DNA of 64,000 nucleotides, taken from contig NZ_JAYLLN010000004.1 in NCBI RefSeq assembly GCF_037126265.1, forward strand, positions 1-64,000. Reading direction: 5' to 3'. A model generated the notes under the pieces. That model had not been told where the DNA came from, did no database searches, and saw only the letters and a program-made list of their open reading frames with translations. Source of the DNA: Sphingobacterium tenebrionis. Lineage in GTDB: Bacteria > Bacteroidota > Bacteroidia > Sphingobacteriales > Sphingobacteriaceae. This document shows, piece by piece, positions 33,999 to 43,698 of the stretch (its first letter is position 1; each line of letters starts with the position of its first letter). The position numbers were made by a program, and so were the translations under genes.

Positions 33999-35033
33999 CT
34001 ACCCCCGTCTCTTCAAAATCCCTTTACAAATATCCCCTACCAATCCCGGGCCCTCATAAATAAACCCGGTATACACCTGAACCAAACTCGCTCCAGCATC
34101 CAACTTATCCAACGCATCCTGCGCTGAATGGATACCACCTACCCCAATAATCGGGAAAGCCTTCCCAGATTTCTCCGACAAATACCTAATCACCTCCGTA
34201 GAACGTTTCGTCAATGGCGCACCACTCACTCCCCCAGCCTCTTTGACCAATTCCGCATCACTCCTTAACCCTTCCCTGGAAATCGTCGTATTCGTAGCAA
34301 TCACTCCCGCAATCTTCGTATCCATCACAATCTCCACAATATCATCCAGCTGCGAATCCGTTAAATCCGGTGCAATCTTCAACAAAATCGGTTTCTGCGA
34401 AGCCTTCTCCAGATTCAATTGCTGCAAGGTGTTCAGAATATGCTTCAATGGCTCTTTCTCTTGCAAATCCCGTAATCCAGGCGTATTTGGCGAACTCACA
34501 TTCACCACAAAATAATCCACATGCTCATACAGCGCATGGAAACAATAGATATAATCATTGACCGCCTCTTCATTAGGCGTCACCTTATTCTTTCCGATAT
34601 TCCCCCCAATGATAAGCCCATTCCGATCCTTCAGATGTTTCAATCGTTCCGCCGCCACATCTGCTCCCTGATTATTGAAACCCATCCTATTGATCAAGGC
34701 CGAATCGTTAACCAATCGAAACATCCGTGGTTTATCATTTCCCGGCTGTGGCTTTGGAGTAACCGTACCGATCTCAATAAAACCAAATCCCAACTTCGCC
34801 ATGTCCTCAATATACTCCGCATTCTTATCGAATCCTGCAGCTAAACCCACCGGGTTCTTGAAGGTCAATCCGAATACCTTGGTCTCCAATCGCGGATCTT
34901 CCACGCTGTAAAGCGATTTCAACAAGGCCTTAGATCCCCAGATTTTATTGAATACATGAAGCCCTCCGGTCACCGTATGATGCGCCTTCTCCGGGTTCAT
35001 TGAAAAGAAAAATGGTTTTACGAGCTTATACAT
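33999..35033 (-). CDS. pyrD: Dihydroorotate dehydrogenase (quinone), class 2
   Basis: A 344-residue FMN enzyme that oxidises dihydroorotate to orotate in pyrimidine synthesis, coupled to quinone at the membrane. The N-terminal membrane-associated helix MYKLVKPFFFSMNPEKAHH is the hallmark of class 2. The catalytic loop VNVSSPNTPGLRDL contains the serine base, and the FMN site IGVGGIHSAQDALDKLDAGA follows near the C-terminus. The start is the ATG at 35033; an upstream in-frame start at 35225 would overlap the divergent ABC-F gene and is rejected. Confidence 0.95.
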   Translation of the reverse strand: MYKLVKPFFFSMNPEKAHHTVTGGLHVFNKIWGSKALLKSLYSVEDPRLETKVFGLTFKNPVGLAAGFDKNAEYIEDMAKLGFGFIEIGTVTPKPQPGNDKPRMFRLVNDSALINRMGFNNQGADVAAERLKHLKDRNGLIIGGNIGKNKVTPNEEAVNDYIYCFHALYEHVDYFVVNVSSPNTPGLRDLQEKEPLKHILNTLQQLNLEKASQKPILLKIAPDLTDSQLDDIVEIVMDTKIAGVIATNTTISREGLRSDAELVKEAGGVSGAPLTKRSTEVIRYLSEKSGKAFPIIGVGGIHSAQDALDKLDAGASLVQVYTGFIYEGPGLVGDICKGILKRRG

Positions 35034-35069
35034 ACCTGCAAATGTAGCCAAAGATGGAGAAATATTCAT

Positions 35070-35077
35070 TACTTTTG
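35070..35077 (+). promoter_or_regulatory. Probable -7 element of ABC-F gene
   Basis: TACTTTTG fits TAnnTTTG only 8 bp before the ATG at 35086, so the message would be almost leaderless. Confidence 0.5.
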
Positions 35078-35085
35078 CATCCGAA

Positions 35086-36996
35086 ATGATATCTATAAAT
35101 AACTTAACATTCGAAATTGGAGCACGTGCATTGTATGATGAAGCAAATTGGCACATCAAACCTGGAGACAAAGCGGGTTTAATCGGAGCCAATGGGGCTG
35201 GAAAATCAACCTTGCTGAAACTCATCGTGGGCGATTATGCGCCGACCAGTGGTAGCATTTCCATGGCCAAGGACCTGAAGATCGGTTATCTGAACCAGGA
35301 TCTATTGTCCTACCATTCGGATAAGAGCATTCTGCATGTTGCCATGGAAGCTTTCGAGCGCCAGAACCAGCTGCATACCGAAATCGAAAAGTTATTGCTA
35401 AAACTAGAGACCGATTATTCCGATGATATCCTCAACAAATTGAGCGATAAACAGATGGAATTTGAGGCTTTGGATGGGTATAGCATTGAATTTCGCGCCC
35501 ATGAGATCCTCGCCGGTCTGGGATTTTCAGAAGAGGAACAAAAACGTCCATTAGCTACCTTTTCTGGAGGTTGGCGGATGCGCGTGATGCTTGCCCGGAT
35601 CTTATTGCAGACTCCTGATATCCTCCTACTGGATGAGCCTACCAACCACTTGGACCTTCCGTCCATCAAATGGCTGGAAACTTACCTGCAGGCTTTCGAG
35701 GGGGCAATCGTTATTGTATCCCATGACCGTTATTTCTTGGATAGGATCATCAATAAAACCGTGGAATCCCGAAAAGGAAAACTGACCATCTATGCGGGGA
35801 ATTACACGTTCTACCTGGAGGAGAAATCCCTGCGGGAAGAGATTCAGAGTAATCAATTCAAAAACCAACAGGCCAAGATCAAGCAGGAAGAGCGTTTGAT
35901 CGAGCGTTTCCGTTCAAAGGCCAGTAAGGCGAAAATGGTCCAATCGCGGATCAAAGCCTTGGATCGGATGGAAAAGGTGGACGAGGTGGATGATGACAAC
36001 CCAGAAGTAAACTTCAGCTTTAAGTTTTCCAAACCTTCAGGCAGGCATGTCGTGACCATGGAAAACATTTCCAAATCATACCCTAACCTGGAGATTTTAA
36101 AGAATACCGATGCGCTGATCGAAAAAGGCGACAAGATTGCTTTGATCGGTGCGAATGGTAAAGGTAAATCCACCCTATTACGGATTGTAGCCGATGCCGA
36201 CAACGATTATGAAGGTACATCCACCAAGGGGCACAATGTTTCGCAGACCTTCTTTGCGCAGCATCAATTAGAGGCCCTGCACTTGGAAAACAGCATCCTG
36301 CAAGAACTGGTGGCCTTTGCACCAAAACATACCGAAACGGAATTGCGTTCCATTTTAGGCTGTTTCTTATTTACGGGCGATGATGTTTTCAAGAAGATCA
36401 AGGTGCTTTCTGGAGGTGAAAAATCCAGGGTGGCCTTGGCAAAAGCCCTAACCGCAGATGCGAATTTCTTGGTGCTGGATGAGCCGACCAACCACTTGGA
36501 TATGGCTTCGGTAAACATCCTGATCCAAGCGTTGCAACAATACGAAGGAACATTCATTGTGGTTTCCCACGACCGTTATTTCCTGGAAAATGTTGCGAAT
36601 AAAATCTGGTATATCGAGGATAAAAAGATCAAGGAATATCCAGGAACCTATCAGGAATATGAGGCTTGGTCTGCTAAGCGGGTCGTGAAAGCGGAAGAAC
36701 CTGCGGTAAAGAAAGTGAAAGAGGAACCGAAGAAAGTTAAGGCCGCACCAACGGAAGATAACAAGCGATTACTGCAGAAAAAGAACAAGGAATTGGCTGC
36801 TTTAGAGGAAAAGATTGCGCAACAGGAAATCTTGGTGAAGGATTTGGAGGTGGAACTGGCGAAAGAAGAAATTTACAGCGATGCTGTTAAATTGCAAGAT
36901 CATACCCGTCGTTATAATTCCGAGAAAGCAAGCTTTGATAAACTTCAAGCTGATTGGGAGAATCTGGCGGAAGAGATCATGGAACTGGAAGGTTAA
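35086..36996 (+). CDS. ABC-F family ATP-binding protein
   Basis: A 636-residue cytosolic protein with two ABC ATPase domains and no membrane segment. Walker A motifs are GANGAGKSTLLK (~residue 36) and GANGKGKSTLLR (~360), signature motifs FSGGWRMR and LSGGEKSR, Walker B LLLDEPTNHLDL and LVLDEPTNHLDM. The interdomain arm and a C-terminal coiled-coil (~565-636, after KVKEEPKKVKAAPTE) are present. ABC-F proteins act on ribosomes as translation factors or antibiotic-resistance factors; the housekeeping Uup/EttA-like role is more likely given the core context. Divergent from pyrD. Confidence 0.92.
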   Translation: MISINNLTFEIGARALYDEANWHIKPGDKAGLIGANGAGKSTLLKLIVGDYAPTSGSISMAKDLKIGYLNQDLLSYHSDKSILHVAMEAFERQNQLHTEIEKLLLKLETDYSDDILNKLSDKQMEFEALDGYSIEFRAHEILAGLGFSEEEQKRPLATFSGGWRMRVMLARILLQTPDILLLDEPTNHLDLPSIKWLETYLQAFEGAIVIVSHDRYFLDRIINKTVESRKGKLTIYAGNYTFYLEEKSLREEIQSNQFKNQQAKIKQEERLIERFRSKASKAKMVQSRIKALDRMEKVDEVDDDNPEVNFSFKFSKPSGRHVVTMENISKSYPNLEILKNTDALIEKGDKIALIGANGKGKSTLLRIVADADNDYEGTSTKGHNVSQTFFAQHQLEALHLENSILQELVAFAPKHTETELRSILGCFLFTGDDVFKKIKVLSGGEKSRVALAKALTADANFLVLDEPTNHLDMASVNILIQALQQYEGTFIVVSHDRYFLENVANKIWYIEDKKIKEYPGTYQEYEAWSAKRVVKAEEPAVKKVKEEPKKVKAAPTEDNKRLLQKKNKELAALEEKIAQQEILVKDLEVELAKEEIYSDAVKLQDHTRRYNSEKASFDKLQADWENLAEEIMELEG

Positions 36997-37048
36997 TTTA
37001 AAAGGATAATTGGATGGATTTTTGATGTAGAAAATCAAAAATCCTCTT

Positions 37049-37642
37049 ATGACCGAATACATTCCCTATATATTATCGCTATTTGTTGGTGTTGGGTTGG
37101 CCGCTGCAACTGGCTTTCGGATATTTCTACCTATCTTTTTCATTAGTCTGGGAACTTTCATGGGCTGGATTCCTGTGAATGATGCCTATGCTTGGATCGG
37201 AGGTCTACCTGCTGTGATTGCCACTGGAATCGCCACTTTGATCGAAATTCTTGCCTATTATATCCCTTATGTCGATAACGCGTTGGACAGTATTTCAGTA
37301 CCATTGGCCACAGTAGCCGGTTCGCTTTTGGTGGCATCCCAGTTTACGGAATTGAATGCTTGGACACAATGGGCATTGGCCATTATTGCTGGCGGTGGAA
37401 CAGCAGCCACTATCAGTTCGGCACTGGCCGGTACACGTGCTGCATCTACTGGAACAACCGCGGGAATCGCCAATCCCTTGATCTCTACTGTAGAGACTAT
37501 CTTCTCGACCATCATGAGTATTTTCGCCGTTTTCCTGCCTGTACTTGCGATTATCATCGTGCTAATCCTGCTGTATTTGGCTTTTAAATTCGGCAAGAGA
37601 CTGATGCAAAAATTAAGACCGGGTAAAAAGGCTATTTCTTAA
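37049..37642 (+). CDS. DUF4126 family membrane protein
   Basis: A 197-residue protein with about five membrane helices. The GVGLAAATGFRIFLPIFFIS start, a glycine-rich AIIAGGGTAATISSALAGTR and STVETIFSTIMSIFAVFLPV are the family's conserved elements. Function unknown. Same strand as, and 52 bp after, the ABC-F gene; may be co-transcribed. Confidence 0.85.
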   Translation: MTEYIPYILSLFVGVGLAAATGFRIFLPIFFISLGTFMGWIPVNDAYAWIGGLPAVIATGIATLIEILAYYIPYVDNALDSISVPLATVAGSLLVASQFTELNAWTQWALAIIAGGGTAATISSALAGTRAASTGTTAGIANPLISTVETIFSTIMSIFAVFLPVLAIIIVLILLYLAFKFGKRLMQKLRPGKKAIS

Positions 37643-37670
37643 GGAAATTTCAAAAGGTTATTTCTTAAAG

Positions 37671-38645
37671 CTATTTCCTAAGGGCATTCCCTCTTCCTTC
37701 CGGAACATATTCTTGCTTTTTTATGGGGCTGTAATTCACCCAGCAATAAGAAAATACCGGCATCAGGATAAAGAACAGGAATCCTGTGGTGAAATTGAAT
37801 ATATTTCCCAGGATGATGCTCAATAGGAAAATCAGAATCGGATATCCGAACAGCAATACCCCAAATAGAAGGGAATCATAAAATATGCTGCCTTCCGTCT
37901 TTTTCTTGATCTGTTTTTTCACCAATTGGTAGAACCAATTATGGGTATAATACCCAATCTGGGCAGGGATTTTCATCCATACTTTTTGTTGTCTTGTCTG
38001 GCTGAGCGTCAGAAATTCGCCTGTCAGGTTAAATTCCAACTTCTCCCGAAGATCCATCATGATTCTCTCGGTTTCCACCTGGTTAGGTCCGGAAAGGTAA
38101 TTGGTGGAGTCGATCGGCGACATGCCTTCGATGGACACCGCTTTAGGTACTTCATCAAAGGAACTATAACCCAAGGCGTAAGGCTGAATCTGTAAGGGAA
38201 TATCCCGCTGGATTGCCCTTTCGATCAACATGGTCATGCCTTTGAACATAAAGGGCTGTAAGGTCAATTGATTTCGGGATACGCCTTCCGGAAAGATCAG
38301 GATCTTGTTGCCCTTACTCAGTTCCTTCACACATTCATCCATGGTAAAAGCATTCATGATATCGGCTTGCTCATCGTCGTTCCTTTTGTAGATGGGCAGC
38401 ATAAAGAAGGTCCGCAATGCCCAATTGGCGATCGGTTTTTTAAAGGCATCCCCACGTGCAAGAAAAAGGATTTCTGCTGGTGAGTGTACAGCAATCACCA
38501 AGGCATCAAAAAAGGAATTGGGATGATTGGATACAATCAACGCAGGATTCTTCTGGTCGACGAATTCCAGGTTCTTGATTTGCCATTCTGTGACATACCA
38601 GTTCAATCCAAACTTAACAAAGGATTTTAATAGTGGGTATAGCAT
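37671..38645 (-). CDS. PlsC-like lysophospholipid acyltransferase
   Basis: A 324-residue acyltransferase of the LPLAT superfamily. The active-site block is VSNHPNSFFDALVIA (His and Asp separated by five residues), with the second block LIFPEGVSRNQ that binds glycerol phosphate. Two or three membrane helices near the C-terminus (~255-305) anchor it. Expected to transfer acyl chains to lyso-lipids in the inner membrane. This Bacteroidota subtype has NHPNS in place of the classical NHxSxxD. Confidence 0.88.
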   Translation of the reverse strand: MLYPLLKSFVKFGLNWYVTEWQIKNLEFVDQKNPALIVSNHPNSFFDALVIAVHSPAEILFLARGDAFKKPIANWALRTFFMLPIYKRNDDEQADIMNAFTMDECVKELSKGNKILIFPEGVSRNQLTLQPFMFKGMTMLIERAIQRDIPLQIQPYALGYSSFDEVPKAVSIEGMSPIDSTNYLSGPNQVETERIMMDLREKLEFNLTGEFLTLSQTRQQKVWMKIPAQIGYYTHNWFYQLVKKQIKKKTEGSIFYDSLLFGVLLFGYPILIFLLSIILGNIFNFTTGFLFFILMPVFSYCWVNYSPIKKQEYVPEGRGNALRK

Positions 38646-38724
38646 ATAACTTTCCGTCTAACGATCTTTTTGTTGTTACACAAAAAACACGCCTAAAATT
38701 GATTTTGGACTGGAAAATATAATG

Positions 38725-40509
38725 CTAATCTTCTTTCATGGACTCGGTGATCTTGTGGATGTTCAAGCTATTGGCCATCGCACTGAAAATCTGATGGTAG
38801 GTTCCATGTTGATCGAACAGTTCTTCATGCGTTCCATCTTCCACAACCCTACCCTTTTCCATCACAATGATATGCTCAGAATCAATGATCTGCGAAATAC
38901 TATGGGAAACAATGATCACGGTTCGACCGACCTTGATCGCATCCAAGCTGTTCTTGATCTGCTCGGTGGCAATGGCATCCAGGTTAGCCGTAGGTTCATC
39001 CAAAAAGATGATTGGTGGATTTTTCAGGAACATTCGGGCGATGGCGATCCGCTGCTGCTGCCCACCTGATAACAGATGTGCTTCTGAATCGTATCCGTTT
39101 GGTAATTCCAGGATCTGCTGATGGATATAGGCTTTTTTTGCAGCTTCCTGAACCTCTTCAAAGCTGGCTTCCGTTTTTCCATAGCGAATATTGTCTTCTA
39201 TACTGCCCTTGAAGATGTGGTTTCGTTGCAAAACCAACCCTACATTTTCCCTTAAAAAATCGGTGTCATATTCTTTAAGATCGACCCCATCCAACAGAAT
39301 CTGTCCGGAGGAAGGCTCATAGAATTTATCCAAAAGATTGATGATGGTACTCTTTCCTGCACCAGATAATCCCACCAAAGCCGTATTCTGGTTCGGTTGG
39401 ATGGTCATGTTGACATCGGTCAATGCCTGATGGCCATTCGGGTAAGAGAATGTGACATCCTTGATCTCGATCAGCCCGCGGATATGGGCAGGTTTATAAT
39501 TTCCAGATGGTTCCTTTTGACCTTCATCTTCCAGGATTTCGAAGAAGCTCTCCGAATAGATCAAGGCATCATTGACCTCATCATAGATCCTATGCAACTG
39601 CCTGATCGGTGCTGAAACGTTGTTGAATAACATGATATGGAACATGATAGCCCCGATGGACATCTGCTCGTTCAATACAAAATAGGCCGTTAGGATAATC
39701 ACGATAACCACCCCGATCTGCTCGACAAATCCTTTGATGCTATCAAAAAGGAAACTGGTCTTGCGGGTCGCCATCTGGTTCTCCGTCATTTCATATTGGA
39801 TCTCTTTATGCCTTTCCGCTTCGATATCTTCCCTGACGAAAGATTTGATAACGGTAATGGAATCGATCAGGTTGATGATCTGGTTACTTTTGTTCTCCCG
39901 GTATTTCCGCATGTTCCTCCGAAATCCCGAAAGGCGGTTTGCCTGCATTTGGGAAACATAGAAATAGATGGGAATGATAAAAAGTCCTACTAAACCCACA
40001 TAGAAATTGGCCAAGAACATACAGACCAAAGCGACAATCGCATTGGCGAACAGGGGCATGATATCGATGAAAAAGTTTTGGACCAATCTGGTTAGGGAAC
40101 TGATACCGGCATCAATACGGGTCTGTAGTTTTCCGGATTCATTGATGCTCGAGGTATAGAAGGCCATTTTATAGGTCAGGATCTTATTGACAATGGCTTG
40201 GGAAAAGTCACGGGCAATCATGATTCGCAATTTCTCTCCATAGAACTTCTGACCGAACTGCACAATGGAATAGATGATTTCCTTTCCTAAAAGGATGGCT
40301 GAAATCACGCCTAGCAAGGACAAGCCCTGTCGGAGCGGGGTTTTATTCACCAATAGCTCGCTGATGGTATCGACAGTATATTTAAGGATAAAGGCATTTA
40401 CCTGTGCGGCGAATGACCCTACCACCGTTAATAAAAGAGTATAAAAAATGAGGTTTTTATACGGTTTGGCAAACGGAAGAATTTTTTTGAACAGTTGTTT
40501 GATGGTCAT
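38725..40509 (-). CDS. ABC transporter, fused permease-ATPase (exporter type)
   Basis: A 594-residue half transporter with six TM helices (~15-310) followed by an ATPase domain with Walker A LVGLSGAGKSTIINLL (~380), signature LLSGGQQQRIAIARMF and Walker B IIFLDEPTANLD. It would work as a homodimer, exporting lipids, drugs or peptides. No dedicated partner gene is next to it. Confidence 0.9.
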   Translation of the reverse strand: MTIKQLFKKILPFAKPYKNLIFYTLLLTVVGSFAAQVNAFILKYTVDTISELLVNKTPLRQGLSLLGVISAILLGKEIIYSIVQFGQKFYGEKLRIMIARDFSQAIVNKILTYKMAFYTSSINESGKLQTRIDAGISSLTRLVQNFFIDIMPLFANAIVALVCMFLANFYVGLVGLFIIPIYFYVSQMQANRLSGFRRNMRKYRENKSNQIINLIDSITVIKSFVREDIEAERHKEIQYEMTENQMATRKTSFLFDSIKGFVEQIGVVIVIILTAYFVLNEQMSIGAIMFHIMLFNNVSAPIRQLHRIYDEVNDALIYSESFFEILEDEGQKEPSGNYKPAHIRGLIEIKDVTFSYPNGHQALTDVNMTIQPNQNTALVGLSGAGKSTIINLLDKFYEPSSGQILLDGVDLKEYDTDFLRENVGLVLQRNHIFKGSIEDNIRYGKTEASFEEVQEAAKKAYIHQQILELPNGYDSEAHLLSGGQQQRIAIARMFLKNPPIIFLDEPTANLDAIATEQIKNSLDAIKVGRTVIIVSHSISQIIDSEHIIVMEKGRVVEDGTHEELFDQHGTYHQIFSAMANSLNIHKITESMKED

Positions 40510-40560
40510 ATCTCATTAAACCTAAATTGACCACAAAAGTTTAAACAAGGGGCTAAAAAC

Positions 40561-41514
40561 CTAGTATTTTACCGGGTAATTGCTCATAAATTCAAACTTA
40601 TAGTCTTTATGTTGTTTCAAACTATCGATCAAACTGGTTAGCAAATGCTGTCCTTTCACATTTTGGAACATATCATCATGCATCAGCAACACCACATTAT
40701 TGGGTTTTAAAGTTGATTTATTGCCCAACATATTTTTTATACGCGTATAGATCTCATTCACGGACTGAACAGGATTTCCTGAAAGCCCATTGATCTTCCA
40801 TTCCACATCCCAACCGTAGATCTTAAATCCATTGATGCCCAATAGATCAGCTGTCTGACCGCCTGATGCGAGGTCGATTCTTCTGGTATCATCGAACAAC
40901 CAGATGTTTCTTCCCGGCATGCGCACGATCTTATGGGTCAAACCCAGATCAGTTTCACACTTGGCAAAATCAGCATAAGCCATATCCGGGTTGGAATAAA
41001 AGGCATGAAAACGGTTTGCAGCATGCGTATAGCTGTGGTTATAGACTTCCACCAACGGGTTGTCTTTATACCGTTGAAGGTCATTCTTGAGGCGTTTGCT
41101 CATGTTGGCATGTCTCCCGACCACAAATGCATTCACTTTGGCATGTTTGAAGGTGGCGATGGAATCAATAGCTCGAGAACCGATCAAAGGTCCATCATCA
41201 AAAGTCAGGTAGATATGTTTTTCTTTTTTATTCAATTCGTTGTAAATACTATCCCTGAATCGACGTTTGGCAACTTTAGGATCAATCTTATTGATGGAAT
41301 CCAATGCTGGGAAAGTGATTTTACCCCGGTTTAAGGAATCCAGGATATCCATAAGTTTTACCGTATCCTTTTTGGCAACCAGCTCTTCCTCTTCATTTTC
41401 TATTAATACGGAATCCTGAAGGTCATCCTTGGTGGAGCCAATAATATTATGACAGGAAAAAAGGGTTGTAAAAACAGAAATGGCGACTATACCAACAAAA
41501 TACTTCTTCAACAT
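40561..41514 (-). CDS. Polysaccharide deacetylase family lipoprotein
   Basis: A 317-residue exported protein, starting MLKKYFVGIVAISVFTTLFSC with a lipobox cysteine at ~21. The NodB-type deacetylase domain includes YLTFDDGPLIGSRAID (catalytic Asp pair) and NHSYTHAA (metal-binding HSxTH), plus a late VLLMHDD motif. Probably removes acetyl groups from a cell-envelope polysaccharide at the periplasm. The ATG at 41514 is chosen over a TTG two codons upstream. Confidence 0.85.
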   Translation of the reverse strand: MLKKYFVGIVAISVFTTLFSCHNIIGSTKDDLQDSVLIENEEEELVAKKDTVKLMDILDSLNRGKITFPALDSINKIDPKVAKRRFRDSIYNELNKKEKHIYLTFDDGPLIGSRAIDSIATFKHAKVNAFVVGRHANMSKRLKNDLQRYKDNPLVEVYNHSYTHAANRFHAFYSNPDMAYADFAKCETDLGLTHKIVRMPGRNIWLFDDTRRIDLASGGQTADLLGINGFKIYGWDVEWKINGLSGNPVQSVNEIYTRIKNMLGNKSTLKPNNVVLLMHDDMFQNVKGQHLLTSLIDSLKQHKDYKFEFMSNYPVKY

Positions 41515-41619
41515 AGCCAATGAATACGTTTAAATTTTCACAAAAGTACGAATTATCCGATATAACCAAAAGCAGGAAAATCCAAGCCTTTTAAAAGTGG
41601 TTTTTCGGCTACATGGAAA

Positions 41620-41659
41620 AGAAAAACCGCCTCAGAACTTACGTTAAGAAGCGGCTTTC
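41620..41659 (-). terminator. Terminator after His/Tyr-rich protein gene
   Basis: On the minus strand AAAGCCGCTTC pairs with GAGGCGGTTTTT with two wobble pairs, ending in a T-run, 20 bp after the stop codon. Confidence 0.65.
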
Positions 41660-41678
41660 CTACAATTAAACTTACACA

Positions 41679-42173
41679 CTAATCTCTCCCTCTATGTTTT
41701 CTGTAATGTTTATCCATTTTCTTATGGTATTTATTACGTTCTTTTTCCATTTTACGGTAATGCTTTTCGCGGTCTTTATAATATTTATTATTTCCACGGC
41801 CATCCCTAAGGTTTACCTGGGAATAATTCCTGGAGTATCTATGATAACGATCGTAGTACGAACGGTGGTTCCGCCAAGGATTGGAATCATTGATCACCAC
41901 TTTGTAAGTGCGGTACAGATCTACATGTCCATAACGTCCCGGCAAAGATCTTTGTCTTGCCCAGCGTCTACCGTCGTAATAATGGTAATACCTGTTCGAC
42001 ACATCGTAATAGACATCAATTTCGGGGATATAATAATACCTGGCATAATCGTATCCAACCGGACCCCAATTAGGTTGTACGCCAATATTGAAGCTTACAT
42101 TGATTTGGGCATTTGCTGGATTAGCAAAAACGAAAGCTCCAAGAAATAATGCTGCGTAAAATAATTTTTTCAT
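41679..42173 (-). CDS. Secreted Tyr/His/Arg-rich protein
   Basis: A 164-residue exported protein with a signal peptide ending NPANAQ (~22). The mature chain is extremely rich in Tyr, Arg and His (RYHRYSRNYSQVNLRDGRG and a C-terminal EKHYRKMEKERNKYHKKMDK), giving a very basic tail. An AGGAGG Shine-Dalgarno stands 6 bp before the start, unusual in this lineage and suggesting high expression. The N-terminal half (INVSFNIGVQPNWGPVGYDY) recalls YXWGXW-like or DUF-type envelope proteins. Function unknown. Confidence 0.65.
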   Translation of the reverse strand: MKKLFYAALFLGAFVFANPANAQINVSFNIGVQPNWGPVGYDYARYYYIPEIDVYYDVSNRYYHYYDGRRWARQRSLPGRYGHVDLYRTYKVVINDSNPWRNHRSYYDRYHRYSRNYSQVNLRDGRGNNKYYKDREKHYRKMEKERNKYHKKMDKHYRKHRGRD

Positions 42174-42188
42174 AATATCCTCCTTATC

Positions 42189-42233
42189 ATTAAAGACCTC
42201 TTGATCTATCTTCTATTAAAGACCTTTTGGTCT
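42189..42233. repeat. Tandem direct repeat, 26-bp period
   Basis: ATTAAAGACCTCTTGATCT at 42189 and ATTAAAGACCTTTTGGTCT at 42215, just upstream of the His/Tyr-rich protein gene's ribosome binding site. Small tandem duplication in a leader region. Confidence 0.7.
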
Positions 42234-42367
42234 GCCTTATTTTGATTCTATGACTTTGAAATGACCGCCAAGGATTAATCGGTAAAATGTTAAATTTTGT
42301 AAAATTTTGATGGAAGCCTGCTTTAGGGAATAGAAAAATGACCTTCTAAATTGTGGCTTCATTTTCT

Positions 42368-42375
42368 TATCTTTG
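42368..42375 (+). promoter_or_regulatory. Probable -7 element of ychF
   Basis: TATCTTTG matches TAnnTTTG, 24 bp before the ychF ATG. Confidence 0.55.
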
Positions 42376-42399
42376 TCGCAATTTTAACATAAATTACTT

Positions 42400-43500
42400 A
42401 TGGCATTACAATGTGGTATCGTAGGCCTACCGAATGTGGGCAAGTCAACCTTATTTAACTGTTTATCCAATGCGAAAGCGCAGGCAGCTAACTTTCCGTT
42501 CTGTACGATTGAACCGAACGTGGGTGTGATCACTGTTCCGGATGAGCGTTTGAACAAATTAGCAGAATTGGTAAATCCTCAACGTATTGTTCCGAACAAC
42601 ATTGAGATTGTTGATATCGCTGGTTTGGTTAAGGGGGCTTCCAAAGGTGAAGGTCTAGGAAACCAATTCCTGGGAAATATCCGTACGACCAATGCGATCA
42701 TCCATGTTTTACGTTGTTTTGATGATGGAAATGTGATCCATGTGGATGGTTCGGTAGATCCAATCCGTGATAAGGAGATCATTGATACCGAATTGCAACT
42801 GAAAGATTTGGATACAGTGGTTAAACGCATCCAAAAGGTAGAGAAGATGGCGAAGACAGGTGGAGATAAGGATGCTAAACGCACTTTTGAGATCCTTTCT
42901 GTTGTGAAGGAACATTTGGAAGCTGGAAAATCAGCCCGTACTGCTCCTATTTCGGTTGAGGACTTTGAGTTTATTGAGGATCTTACCTTGTTGACCATCA
43001 AGCCGGTGCTTTATGTATGTAATGTGGATGAAGCTTCTGTGAATACAGGAAATGCGTATGTGGAGCGTGTTAAAGAGGCTGTGAAGGATGAAAATGCGGA
43101 GGTATTGATCATTTCAGCACAGATTGAATCGGAGATTGCGCAGTTAGAAGATTATGAAGAGCGTAAGATGTTCTTGGAAGATCTTGGTTTGGAAGAATCT
43201 GGTGTTTATAAATTGATCCGTGCGGCTTATTCGTTGTTGGACTTGGCGACTTATTTTACGGCAGGTGTGCAGGAAGTACGTGCTTGGACGATTGAAAGAG
43301 GATTTACTGCACCGCAGGCAGCTGGTGTGATTCATACGGATTTTGAAAAAGGGTTTATACGTGCGGAGGTGATCAAGTACGCAGATTTCGTGAATTATGG
43401 ATCGGAAGCAGCGGTTAAAGAAGCCGGAAAACTGGCTGTTGAAGGAAAGACGTATGTCGTTGAGGATGGTGATATTATGCACTTCAGATTCAATGTTTAA
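42400..43500 (+). CDS. ychF: Redox-regulated ATPase YchF (Obg-like ATPase 1)
   Basis: A 366-residue P-loop protein of the TRAFAC/Obg group. G1 GLPNVGKSTLFN (8-19), the G3 region DIAGLVKGASKGEGLGNQFL (~69-88), and NVDEASVNTG instead of a canonical NKxD, which explains its preference for ATP. The C-terminal TGS domain (IERGFTAPQAAGVIHTDFEK) is complete. Binds ribosomes and is implicated in stress and translation control. A conserved essential-type housekeeping gene. Confidence 0.95.
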   Translation: MALQCGIVGLPNVGKSTLFNCLSNAKAQAANFPFCTIEPNVGVITVPDERLNKLAELVNPQRIVPNNIEIVDIAGLVKGASKGEGLGNQFLGNIRTTNAIIHVLRCFDDGNVIHVDGSVDPIRDKEIIDTELQLKDLDTVVKRIQKVEKMAKTGGDKDAKRTFEILSVVKEHLEAGKSARTAPISVEDFEFIEDLTLLTIKPVLYVCNVDEASVNTGNAYVERVKEAVKDENAEVLIISAQIESEIAQLEDYEERKMFLEDLGLEESGVYKLIRAAYSLLDLATYFTAGVQEVRAWTIERGFTAPQAAGVIHTDFEKGFIRAEVIKYADFVNYGSEAAVKEAGKLAVEGKTYVVEDGDIMHFRFNV

Positions 43501-43534
43501 GTCGTTTTAACGATTAATTGATAAAGTTTTAAAT

Positions 43535-43640
43535 CGTCATTGCGAGGAACACACCCTCATTGCGAGGATTTTACCGTCATTGCGAGGAACGAAGCAATCT
43601 TTACACCTATCGAAAGATTGCTTCGTTCCTCGCAATGACG
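43535..43640. repeat. CGTCATTGCGAGG repeat cluster C
   Basis: CGTCATTGCGAGGAAC and two variants (CTCATTGCGAGGATT, CGTCATTGCGAGGAAC) lead into GAAGCAATCTTT, a short loop and AAAGATTGCTTCGTTCC / CGCAATGACG. Located 34 bp after the ychF stop. Confidence 0.85.
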
Positions 43641-43698
43641 TTTTTTTTTCCCAAGTAAACCACGTTTTTTTTTCGTACATTAGTTTATAGCATTAAAG

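Noticed and set aside
33999..35225. N-terminally extended pyrD (408 residues)
   Set aside because: The extra 64 residues overlap the divergent ABC-F gene and precede the normal class 2 start MYKLVKPFFF; the 344-residue form is preferred.
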